NCBI GenBank assembly: GCA_947481355.1
Contig: CANKGM010000180.1
Location: 1 to 5,096, forward strand
Length of the DNA stretch: 5,096 nucleotides
Direction: 5' to 3'
Source of the DNA: Chitinophagaceae bacterium
Lineage (GTDB): Bacteria; Bacteroidota; Bacteroidia; Chitinophagales; Chitinophagaceae
Both the position numbers and the translations under genes were made by a program. The notes under the pieces were generated by a model. The model was given only the letters and a program-made list of their open reading frames with translations. It was not told the DNA's origin and did not search any database. Below are positions 1-5,096 of this stretch, in pieces (positions within the stretch are counted from its first letter, which is position 1; each line of letters opens with the position of its first letter).

Positions 1-19
1 ATAAAAAGTATTTTTTCAT
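1..19 (-). CDS. Start of a further minus-strand gene (six codons), truncated by the window edge
   Basis: On the minus strand an ATG at 19-17 opens a frame reading MKKYFL up to the window edge, with one base left over. It lies 15 nt after the stop codon of the glycosidase-like gene, on the same strand. A Met-Lys-Lys followed by aromatic and aliphatic residues is the usual opening of a Sec signal peptide, so I infer that a third, probably exported, member of the minus-strand operon begins here. The product cannot be named. The start is shared with a 12-bp sequence that also occurs in front of the preceding gene (see the repeat entry). Only six codons are visible, so a chance ATG cannot be excluded. 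Confidence 0.45.
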
Positions 20-34
20 TTAGCTGTTTTTGAT

Positions 35-1387
35 TCAATTATTTTCATTCATTTTTTTAAACGCTATATATGGACTTGCCACTGTAGTCATATAGAGTGG
101 ATTCTGTTGACCTCCACTAGTAGTGAAACATTCAAACGGCGCACCCTCGTCTCCTCCCTTTCTGAAGTCATGCAACTTTAAATCAGCTATATATTCTGCG
201 GCAAGTTGTTTCGCGCTCGCTATGTCAGTTTTAGCAATGGCATAACATACCCAGCCAACGGGTGTTCCCCAATACGAACCATTTTGATAGGTGTTTTTCT
301 CAGCAAGTGAAACCTCCCACATTGTTTCATTGTTGAAGTCGTCAGATGTCATAACATGTCTAATGTTGCCATGATAGGCCAAGGCTCCACCTTTATATCC
401 CAAGGCTAAAGCTCTAGATGCTTTTGTTGTTTGCTCTTTGTCAAGCATATCATAATAAATAGCTAATGCAGTGGCCCAAACATCAGCTTGTTGGCTTTTG
501 CCAGTAGATGATTTCAGCATGCCTTTCTCAAGTTGAAATACAGATGCTATGGATGACTTAATTTTTTTAGCAATTTCTAGATAGTGAGCTGATTTTTGTT
601 TTTGTTCTGTTAGTCTAAAGCAATTCGATAACTGGAGCGCTGCTTTGTATCTTAAAATGGAAGGCATACATAGATTGCCCGTGATAATTATTGCATCTCT
701 AAACCCAAAATCTACCCCTCGAAAAGTATCGTTGGTGTAGACCAATTCATTTTCTCCGTTAGTTGGAACAACTGCAAATGCATTTTCTAACCGATCTATT
801 AGTCTAATCCCATTCACTTCTTCTAATAAAAAATTTGAATCATGTGTTTGATCAATATAATGGTTGGCCATATGGATGAAGTAAAATTGATCGCAATAGG
901 GTGGTGTAAATCCAAAACGGCCATCTCCTTGTTCTACATAGTCATACGTTCCAGGATAATAAATGGGAAGGCCATCATCTATTCGGATATGATCTGCAAT
1001 GGCACCTCGTGGAACCATCGCACCACCTTTTGTTATCCATGTTTGATCACATTGTGTGATAGCCGTTAGCAATAACATATTTTTCTGTTCTTCCATTGAA
1101 ATGAATCCTGTTTCAATGGACATGGCATAATCTCTTATCCAAAAGGATGGATACGCATCTCTTGCACCAGGGCGAATAAGCGTGATGCCAAGATTATTTG
1201 GACCGAAAGATGTTGATATACGTTGCCCTGGAACAATGCGCGAGCTATCAATAATTACCTTGGTCATGTCTTCTAAGAAATGAAAATCTGTTTCGGTAAT
1301 TAATGCAGTTCGATCCTGTGCAATGATGGATATACGAATTGAACATAGCAAACAAAATAGTATCAAGCGAAAGGAGAAATTATTCAT
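35..1387 (-). CDS. Secreted six-hairpin (alpha/alpha)6-barrel glycosidase-like protein
   Basis: A 450-residue exported protein. Residues 1-23 form a signal peptide: a short polar start, one Arg, the hydrophobic stretch LILFCLLC, and a plausible signal-peptidase I site after Ala23 (IIA/Q). The rest is helix-rich, with the spaced aromatic and Gly motifs of the six-hairpin glycosidase superfamily: FWIRD (82-86), GTYDYVEQGDGRFGF in the N-terminal third, NGSYWGTPVGW (369-379) and GGDEGAPFECF (411-421). Family knowledge: in such barrels an FWxRD-type segment lines the sugar-binding cleft and acidic residues in the hairpin loops catalyse hydrolysis. By inference D86, E354, E358, E414 and E419 are candidates. 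I cannot assign a GH family number or a substrate. The gene follows the DUF1080 gene by 39 nt and precedes another gene start by 15 nt, so it is probably co-transcribed. The ATG at 1387-1385 is preferred because it puts the signal peptide at the very N-terminus; it overlaps a mini-ORF stop. The stop is TGA. Confidence 0.72.
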   Translation of the reverse strand: MNNFSFRLILFCLLCSIRISIIAQDRTALITETDFHFLEDMTKVIIDSSRIVPGQRISTSFGPNNLGITLIRPGARDAYPSFWIRDYAMSIETGFISMEEQKNMLLLTAITQCDQTWITKGGAMVPRGAIADHIRIDDGLPIYYPGTYDYVEQGDGRFGFTPPYCDQFYFIHMANHYIDQTHDSNFLLEEVNGIRLIDRLENAFAVVPTNGENELVYTNDTFRGVDFGFRDAIIITGNLCMPSILRYKAALQLSNCFRLTEQKQKSAHYLEIAKKIKSSIASVFQLEKGMLKSSTGKSQQADVWATALAIYYDMLDKEQTTKASRALALGYKGGALAYHGNIRHVMTSDDFNNETMWEVSLAEKNTYQNGSYWGTPVGWVCYAIAKTDIASAKQLAAEYIADLKLHDFRKGGDEGAPFECFTTSGGQQNPLYMTTVASPYIAFKKMNENN

Positions 1388-1403
1388 TTCTTATTATTCA
1401 TTT
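1379..1403 (-). repeat. Duplicated start-codon region of the glycosidase-like gene
   Basis: The 11-bp minus-strand sequence AAATGAATAAT is present twice, at 1403-1393 and 1389-1379, separated by AAG (period 14 nt). Both copies contain an ATG. The second is the start of the glycosidase-like gene; the first is out of frame with it because the period is not a multiple of three. Confidence 0.6.
1384..1401 (-). other. Possible five-codon leader ORF overlapping the glycosidase-like start (ATGA)
   Basis: On the minus strand the ATG at 1401-1399 reads MNNKK and then TGA at 1386-1384. That TGA overlaps the glycosidase-like ATG (1387-1385) as ATGA, the classical arrangement for translational coupling by ribosome re-initiation. 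The mini-ORF arises from the 11-bp duplication described in the neighbouring entry. No Shine-Dalgarno sequence is visible for either start, as is common in Bacteroidota. Function is inferred only from geometry; a chance ORF of this size is quite possible. Confidence 0.22.
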
Positions 1404-1426
1404 AGCTGGAAAAGTAAGTATAGTAA

Positions 1427-2068
1427 CTATTTTATTACTCGATAATATAGGTTTCGTGCTTCAGCCAACATTTTATCATTGTGGCATTGAATCACAAAAT
1501 GTCCTTCTTTAAATTCTGTATCATCGTGTGTTGTCACCAGTGAATCTTTTACCCAAATTTGTATATGTCCACCAACAGCCCTAACACGCATAGAAAACCA
1601 CTCTCCATCTTTTGTTAGTAAAGCTGATGCGCGTCCAGTTGGATTACCAGGTTTCCATAACCATCCAGTAGACGCTTCTTGGTTATTACAAATTTGTGCT
1701 TCATATCCTTCAGGAAATCCTTTGGGTTCTGTAGGGTCTTCATTCGCTCTAAAATAAAAACCACTATTCGCACCATGTCCTTGATCTGTTATCCTGAATT
1801 CACCTTTTGCTTCAAAGTCTGTTACAATAGGATCTGCATATAGATGTCCTCTGCCACGTGAACCCGTTAATACACCATTTACAGCCTTCCATTTTGCTTT
1901 TCCTCTAGCCTTCCATCCTGTGAGATCTTTTCCGTTAAATAAGGAGATCCATTCTCCTTCTTCATTTTGTTTGTTTTTTGTTCCATGATCAAGGGTTGCA
2001 CTGCTACAGATGAAAAGGGCGCTAAAAAAAATTACTATGGAGCTGAAATTGATTCGCATTATTCGCAT
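1427..2068 (-). CDS. Secreted DUF1080 (3-keto-disaccharide hydrolase-type) protein
   Basis: A 213-residue exported protein made of one DUF1080 domain, a beta-jelly-roll related to concanavalin-like lectins and glycosidases. Residues 1-24 are a signal peptide with hydrophobic core SIVIFFSALFIC. Cys21 sits where a lipoprotein cysteine might, but the preceding LFI is not a good lipobox, so signal peptidase I cleavage near Ala24 is equally likely. Domain landmarks are FNGKDLTGW (44-52), NSGFYFR (101-107), GYEAQI (121-126), Trp157, GHFVIQCHN (189-197) and the closing EARNLYYRVIK (203-213), which matches the usual fRNI-type end of the fold, so the protein is complete. Family knowledge: characterised members hydrolyse or eliminate 3-keto-glycosides formed by partner dehydrogenases, often Gfo/Idh/MocA enzymes like the one encoded divergently here. 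Others may only bind carbohydrate. Two in-frame ATGs (codons 1 and 4) lie in a tandem repeat, so the true start may be three codons later. The stop is TAG. Confidence 0.88.
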   Translation of the reverse strand: MRIMRINFSSIVIFFSALFICSSATLDHGTKNKQNEEGEWISLFNGKDLTGWKARGKAKWKAVNGVLTGSRGRGHLYADPIVTDFEAKGEFRITDQGHGANSGFYFRANEDPTEPKGFPEGYEAQICNNQEASTGWLWKPGNPTGRASALLTKDGEWFSMRVRAVGGHIQIWVKDSLVTTHDDTEFKEGHFVIQCHNDKMLAEARNLYYRVIK

Positions 2069-2069
2069 T
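2052..2069 (-). repeat. Perfect 9-bp tandem duplication over the DUF1080 start codon
   Basis: The plus-strand 9-mer ATTCGCATT occurs twice back to back (2052-2060 and 2061-2069). On the minus strand it yields two in-frame start codons, at 2068-2066 and 2059-2057, and the N-terminus MRIMRI. Either ATG could serve, and the two products would differ by three residues ahead of the signal-peptide core. Confidence 0.6.
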
Positions 2070-2295
2070 GTTTATTTAATTAATATGTATATTTAGAGTC
2101 TGTTTTCGCGGGTCGATGGATTGGTAAATTATCAATAAATAAATTAATCGCTTCACTTTTTTTTACAGCTAAAAAATGTCGCGCTAATCTTTATTCATAT
2201 TTTTTCAATCCAAAAAAACATGAACACAGTAGCAATCTTTTGTGTATTGAATTTTTAAACTGCATCAGTTCTTTAACCATAAAACAAAACAAGCT
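2069..2295. promoter_or_regulatory. Divergent intergenic region (227 bp) holding promoters for both flanking units
   Basis: This AT-rich stretch separates the starts of the minus-strand operon and the plus-strand oxidoreductase, so it must hold promoters for both directions unless one lies further away. I searched by eye for the Bacteroidota consensus (TTG about 19 nt before TAnnTTTG) on both strands and found no convincing copy. The only dyad I noted is AACTG-CAT-CAGTT at 2258-2270, 25 nt before the oxidoreductase ATG, which could be an operator half-site pair or a weak hairpin in the 5' leader. The last bases before the ATG are A-rich (AAAACAAAACAAGCT), the usual initiation context in this phylum. 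No coding sequence or RNA gene is apparent. Confidence 0.45.
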
Positions 2296-3735
2296 ATGTC
2301 AGGTAAAAAAAGCGAATTATCAAGAAGGAATTTTGTTAGAAACACAGCACTTGCTGCTAGTGGTTTTATGATTGTTCCTCGTCATGTATTGGGCAAAGGA
2401 TTTATTGCGCCAAGCGACAAATTGAACATTGCAGGTATTGGAGCTGGTGGAAAAGGTAGAAGCGATTTAAGTAATTTCGCAACAAGCCCAAGAGTGAATA
2501 TCGTTTCACTATGTGATGTTGATGAAAGCAGAGCTGTTGATTCAAGAAAAAGTTTCCCTAAAGCAAGTTATTATAAGGATTTCAGAGAAATGCTTGATAA
2601 AGAAAAGAATCACATCGATGCATGTTCTGTTTCCGTTCCTGATAACGTTCACGCAATCGCATCCCTTTCTGCTATGCAATTAGGAAAGCATGTATATTGC
2701 CAAAAGCCTCTAACGCACGATATATATGAAGCCCGCTTAATGGCGAAAGCAGCAGGCCGATATAATGTAATTACTCAAATGGGTAACCAAGGTGGATCAA
2801 GCGACGGTGTGCGTAAAGCAAAAGAAATGTATGACGCTGGTTTGATTGGTGAAGTGCATACTGTTCAAGTATGGACAAACAGACCAATTTGGCCACAAGG
2901 ATTGCCTACCCCAACAGGTAAGTTTGATGTGCCTAAAGATTTAGACTGGAACCTATGGCTAGGCCCAGCTCAACATGTTGACTATAATCCTGCTTATCAC
3001 CCATGGAGCTGGAGAGGATGGAATAAATTTGGAACAGGTTCTCTAGGAGATATGGCATGTCATATGATGGATCCAGTTTTCAGGATTCTTCCAATTGATT
3101 TCCCAACTGAAGTTGAATGCTCTATTCCAACAAGTTGGACGCCAGCTGGTGATGAAGCAAAGTATCCTGATGGATTCCCTGCTGCATCAATGATACATTT
3201 GAAATATCCTCGTAAAGATGGTAAAGGAGATATTAAAGTTTCTTGGTACGATGGTGGATTGCTTCCGCCAATGCCAGAAGAACTTCTCGATGGTGAACCA
3301 TTTGGCGGTGATGATGGCGGCGCGCTATTCATCGGAACTAAAGGAAAGATGATGGTTGATTGTTATGGTGAAAGACCTCGTCTATTGCCATCAAAACTAA
3401 TGGCTGAAACAACGATGCCAAAAGAAACCATTGCACGTGTTCCAGAAGGGCACTACTTGCAGTGGGTTAATGCATGTATCGCTGGTCATGGTAATGCAAC
3501 CACTAGTTCTCCATTTGAATATGCTGGTCCTTTCACTGAAAGTATTTTGATTGGTAACCTTGCTATTAGAAGTTGGGGACTAGAGAATTCTAAAAAGACA
3601 CAAGATTCTGATGCTGATTTCCTTGGAAGAAAAAAATTATATTGGAACGCTAAGGAAATGAAAATTACAAACTTTGATGAAGCAAATCAGTTTGTAAAAC
3701 GTGAATATAGAGCAGGATGGGGCGTGTCGTTGTAA
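2296..3735 (+). CDS. Tat-exported Gfo/Idh/MocA-family oxidoreductase
   Basis: A 479-residue NAD(P)-dependent sugar oxidoreductase of the Gfo/Idh/MocA superfamily. Residues 1-33 are a twin-arginine signal: SRRNFV (9-14) followed by the short hydrophobic stretch TALAASGFMIV. The Rossmann domain starts at about 43 with the dinucleotide motif GIGAGG (47-52). An acidic residue, Asp74 in LCDVD, ends beta-2 and suggests preference for NAD over NADP. The superfamily's EKP motif appears as YCQKP (134-138), with Lys137 the expected catalytic lysine. SLGDMACHMMD (249-259) holds Asp252 and His256, matching the GDxxxH catalytic pattern. The C-terminal half is the alpha/beta substrate domain of the bacterial secreted subgroup. 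Length and termini look complete. Family knowledge: Tat-exported members carry a folded cofactor into the periplasm and oxidise or reduce sugars. Inference from the divergent DUF1080 gene: it may form or reduce a 3-keto-glycoside. It is a single-gene unit ending in an intrinsic terminator. The exact substrate is unknown. Confidence 0.9.
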   Translation: MSGKKSELSRRNFVRNTALAASGFMIVPRHVLGKGFIAPSDKLNIAGIGAGGKGRSDLSNFATSPRVNIVSLCDVDESRAVDSRKSFPKASYYKDFREMLDKEKNHIDACSVSVPDNVHAIASLSAMQLGKHVYCQKPLTHDIYEARLMAKAAGRYNVITQMGNQGGSSDGVRKAKEMYDAGLIGEVHTVQVWTNRPIWPQGLPTPTGKFDVPKDLDWNLWLGPAQHVDYNPAYHPWSWRGWNKFGTGSLGDMACHMMDPVFRILPIDFPTEVECSIPTSWTPAGDEAKYPDGFPAASMIHLKYPRKDGKGDIKVSWYDGGLLPPMPEELLDGEPFGGDDGGALFIGTKGKMMVDCYGERPRLLPSKLMAETTMPKETIARVPEGHYLQWVNACIAGHGNATTSSPFEYAGPFTESILIGNLAIRSWGLENSKKTQDSDADFLGRKKLYWNAKEMKITNFDEANQFVKREYRAGWGVSL

Positions 3736-3764
3736 TTCGTTTTTAATTGTATCGTTTTATATTT

Positions 3765-3807
3765 CCCCCGTCCTTCATAATCATTGATGAAGTACGGGGG
3801 ATTTTTT
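3765..3807 (+). terminator. Intrinsic terminator after the Gfo/Idh/MocA gene
   Basis: The arms CCCCCGTCCTTCAT (3765-3778) and ATGAAGTACGGGGG (3787-3800) pair over 14 positions with one mismatch (C3772 opposite T3793), closing an 8-nt loop. The stem base is five G-C pairs and it is followed by A and six T (3802-3807). It begins 30 nt after the oxidoreductase stop codon. The T-tract lies only on the plus-strand side, so it acts rightward and isolates the downstream HUMPS-MDR unit from read-through. Confidence 0.93.
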
Positions 3808-3871
3808 AAATAATAAACACGAAATATATTTTACGTTATTTAAATTTTAATCATCAAAATTATTTTATCAG
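3808..3871 (+). promoter_or_regulatory. Short AT-rich leader and likely promoter of the HUMPS-MDR unit
   Basis: These 64 bp between the terminator and the HUMPS start must hold the promoter of the downstream unit. TATATTTT at 3825-3832 matches the Bacteroidota -7 element TAnnTTTG in all but the last base, but no TTG-type -33 element stands at the right distance upstream, so the assignment is tentative. No Shine-Dalgarno sequence precedes the ATG. Confidence 0.3.
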
Positions 3872-4573
3872 ATGAAGCCAATTGTACAAATATCACTTGA
3901 CCTAACAAATATTGACGAAGCGCTTGAAACTGCAGCGATGGCCATGAGAGCTGGCGTAGATTGGCTCGAAGCTGGAACACCTTTGATTCTTGCCGAAGGA
4001 CTACATGGAGTAAAAAAACTACGCGAGGCATTTCCCGGAGTTCCGATTGTGGCTGATTTGAAAACGATGGATGGTGGATACCTTGAAGCTGAAATGATGG
4101 CAAAAGCTGGTGCTACGCATGTAGTAGTGATGGCACGCGCTCATGCAGAAACAATTAAGTGTGTCGTTGCTGCAGGTCGCGACTTTGGCGCAAAAGTAAT
4201 GGGCGACAACCTTGGTTGTCCGGATATGGTTGAAGCAGCTAAATGGCTTGAAGACTTAGGATGTGATTATGTTATTCATCACATTGGTTATGATGAGCGA
4301 AGAGGAATTGCTGCTCAAGGCTTACGGATGCCAAGTCCACTTGATCAATTGAAACAAGTTGTCGATGCAGTAAAAATTCCTGTTCAAGCAGTAGGGGGGT
4401 TATCATTAGAACAAGCTATCCAATGTCCATTGTTTGGTGCGCCTCTTGTTGTTCTTGGTGCCCCACTGACAATAGATGCTGATGCATTTAAAACTGCTGA
4501 TGGAAATCTAGAAGCATCACTAAGATTAATATGTGAAAAAATTCACGCATATGGCGATATTGCCATGAAATAA
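3872..4573 (+). CDS. HUMPS-family (OMP decarboxylase suprafamily) enzyme, 3-hexulose-6-phosphate synthase-like
   Basis: A 233-residue cytoplasmic TIM-barrel enzyme. The suprafamily signature DxKxxD is present as Asp62-Lys64-Asp67 in ADLKTMD. It binds the essential Mg2+ and stabilises the enediolate. Glu33 (DWLEAGTP), Asp112 (MGDN), His137 with GYDE (139-142), and the phosphate-loop glycines GG (175-176) and Gly196 fill the remaining positions. Family knowledge, recalled: 3-keto-L-gulonate-6-phosphate decarboxylase (UlaD) uses Glu112, Arg139 and Thr169, and changing these to Asp, Val and Ala raises hexulose-phosphate synthase activity. By my hand alignment this protein has Asp112, Tyr140 and Val174 there, and lacks the UlaD phosphate-site Arg in GRSIR (it reads GAPLT). 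This favours a synthase-like or third specificity over classical decarboxylase. No isomerase (PHI) gene is visible. It starts a new unit after a terminator, with an MDR dehydrogenase 21 nt downstream, so the two probably act in one sugar or sugar-acid pathway. Family certain, substrate not. Confidence 0.87.
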   Translation: MKPIVQISLDLTNIDEALETAAMAMRAGVDWLEAGTPLILAEGLHGVKKLREAFPGVPIVADLKTMDGGYLEAEMMAKAGATHVVVMARAHAETIKCVVAAGRDFGAKVMGDNLGCPDMVEAAKWLEDLGCDYVIHHIGYDERRGIAAQGLRMPSPLDQLKQVVDAVKIPVQAVGGLSLEQAIQCPLFGAPLVVLGAPLTIDADAFKTADGNLEASLRLICEKIHAYGDIAMK

Positions 4574-4594
4574 TTCGTTTATAAACTTTTGTAT

Positions 4595-5096
4595 ATGTCT
4601 ATACCGAAAACGTCTCCCGGAGTAGTAAATTTTTCACAAGAAAAAGGCTCAGTAGAAATTAGAGAAATCGAAAAGCCTATCATCGGCGAAGATGATGTGT
4701 TGCTTGAAGTCATGAATGTTGGCGTGTGTGGAAGTGACCTTCATCAATGGACATCTGATCACAGTTGGACTGTAAATTATCCAGTTGTATTAGGTCATGA
4801 ATTTGGCGGAATTATTGCTGAATTAGGAAGTCGAGTGTCTGGTTGGAAAGCCGGAGATCGCGTAGTAAGTGAAACAGCAGCAATCATTAATCCTGCTAGC
4901 CCTTTGTCAAGAACTGGATTATATAATCTAGATCCAGATAGAAAAGGATTTGGATATGGGGTTAATGGAGCGATGACAAAATATGTAAAGGTGCCAGCTA
5001 GATGCCTTCATCATGTTCCGGATGAATTGCCATTTGAACAAGCCTGTTTAACAGAACCATCTTGTGTTGCATATAATGCAGTTGTTAATAATTCTC
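4595..5096 (+). CDS. Zinc-dependent MDR alcohol/polyol dehydrogenase, N-terminal part (cut by right edge)
   Basis: An open frame of 167 codons without a stop, reaching the window end; full family members have about 340-400 residues, so the NAD(P)-binding Rossmann half is missing here. What is visible is the GroES-like catalytic domain: VGVCGSDLH (42-50) with zinc ligand Cys45, GHEFGG (67-72) with His68 and Glu69, GDRV (87-90), and TEP (153-155) with Glu154 as the likely fourth catalytic ligand, as in sorbitol and threonine dehydrogenases. The four structural-zinc cysteines are replaced by Asn99, Ser102, Ser105 and Asp113 at the exact 3-3-8 spacing, so only the catalytic zinc should bind. The protein has no signal peptide and acts in the cytoplasm. 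It starts 21 nt after the HUMPS stop and is probably co-transcribed. Likely role (inference): NAD(P)-linked oxidation of a polyol or sugar acid feeding, or using, the HUMPS product. The exact substrate cannot be read from this fragment. Confidence 0.88.
   Translation, partial: MSIPKTSPGVVNFSQEKGSVEIREIEKPIIGEDDVLLEVMNVGVCGSDLHQWTSDHSWTVNYPVVLGHEFGGIIAELGSRVSGWKAGDRVVSETAAIINPASPLSRTGLYNLDPDRKGFGYGVNGAMTKYVKVPARCLHHVPDELPFEQACLTEPSCVAYNAVVNNS

Larger units (their letters stand above)
15..1408. repeat. 12-bp direct repeat flanking the glycosidase-like gene (copies at 15-26 and 1397-1408)
   Basis: The plus-strand sequence TTCATTTAGCTG (minus strand CAGCTAAATGAA) occurs at 15-26 and again at 1397-1408, in the same orientation. 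Each copy lies in a short intergenic gap of the minus-strand operon and each contains an ATG. In the left copy this ATG is the presumed start of the next gene (19-17). In the right copy it opens a five-codon mini-ORF in front of the glycosidase-like gene. The bases just outside the 12-mers differ. This may be a shared translation-initiation sequence or a trace of duplication; at this length and AT content chance is also possible. Confidence 0.4.

Noticed and set aside
842..1069. Plus-strand open frame of 75 codons
   Set aside because: It lies wholly inside the glycosidase-like gene on the other strand, shows no recognisable domain or initiation context, and its peptide looks like an antisense reading.
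2076..2083. TTAATTAA palindrome just upstream of the DUF1080 start
   Set aside because: An all-A/T palindrome in an AT-rich region carries little information and has no second copy or spacing that would suggest an operator.
2166..2184. Plus-strand CAGCTAAAAAATG, resembling the 12-mer found at the operon junctions
   Set aside because: It carries extra A residues compared with the repeat, is in the opposite orientation, and its ATG leads only to MSR and a stop, so it is most likely chance in AT-rich DNA.
2313..2397. Possibility that the Gfo/Idh/MocA protein is cytoplasmic with a later start
   Set aside because: The SRRNFV motif and hydrophobic stretch form a proper twin-arginine signal in the same frame as the ATG at 2296, so the long start is preferred.
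3060..3332. Minus-strand open frame of 90 codons
   Set aside because: It is antisense to the well-supported Gfo/Idh/MocA gene; its Pro/Ser-rich peptide is the complement of Gly/Asp-rich coding sequence.
3765..3807. Terminator hairpin considered as bidirectional
   Set aside because: The minus-strand side lacks a T-tract after the stem, and no minus-strand gene ends here.
3840..4103. Minus-strand open frame of 87 codons over the HUMPS start
   Set aside because: It overlaps the conserved N-terminus and the DxKxxD region of the HUMPS gene on the opposite strand and has no family features.

Overview
The window looks like chromosomal DNA from a Bacteroidota bacterium (perhaps a Chitinophagia, Cytophagia or Saprospiria relative; the rank below phylum is a guess). 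The reasons are the moderate-to-low GC content, the A-rich and Shine-Dalgarno-poor sequence in front of every start codon, and the gene content: a secreted DUF1080 protein and a Tat-exported Gfo/Idh/MocA oxidoreductase are a pairing typical of this phylum and of Planctomycetota and Verrucomicrobiota. I see no rRNA, tRNA, CRISPR array, insertion sequence or phage gene.

Layout. Positions 1-2068 form a leftward (minus-strand) cluster. It reads DUF1080 protein (2068-1427), then a secreted six-hairpin-glycosidase-like protein (1387-35), then the first six codons of a third gene running off the left edge (19-1). Gaps are 39 and 15 nt, so it is probably one operon. A 227-bp AT-rich divergent intergenic region (2069-2295) separates it from a rightward Gfo/Idh/MocA oxidoreductase (2296-3735), which ends at a strong intrinsic terminator (3765-3807). 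After the terminator a new rightward unit starts: a HUMPS/OMP-decarboxylase-superfamily enzyme (3872-4573), followed 21 nt later by a zinc-dependent MDR dehydrogenase (4595 to beyond 5096). The latter is cut by the right edge.

How the genes may work together. The divergent block fits extracytoplasmic glycoside processing. The Gfo/Idh/MocA enzyme could oxidise a sugar ring (often at C3 in this superfamily), the DUF1080 protein could cleave or modify a 3-keto-glycoside, and the (alpha/alpha)6-barrel protein could act on the same glycan. The right-hand unit is cytoplasmic sugar-phosphate or sugar-acid metabolism: a HUMPS enzyme that makes or breaks a C-C bond, paired with a polyol or sugar-acid dehydrogenase. 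Its substrate cannot be fixed from this window. Active-site residues of the HUMPS protein lean toward 3-hexulose-6-phosphate synthase rather than classical 3-keto-L-gulonate-6-phosphate decarboxylase, but a third specificity is possible.

No clearly new system is visible. The points most worth checking are the specificity of the HUMPS-MDR pair, the loss of all four structural-zinc cysteines in the MDR enzyme, and the duplicated start-codon regions of the two complete minus-strand genes. One of these duplications creates a five-codon mini-ORF with an ATGA overlap.
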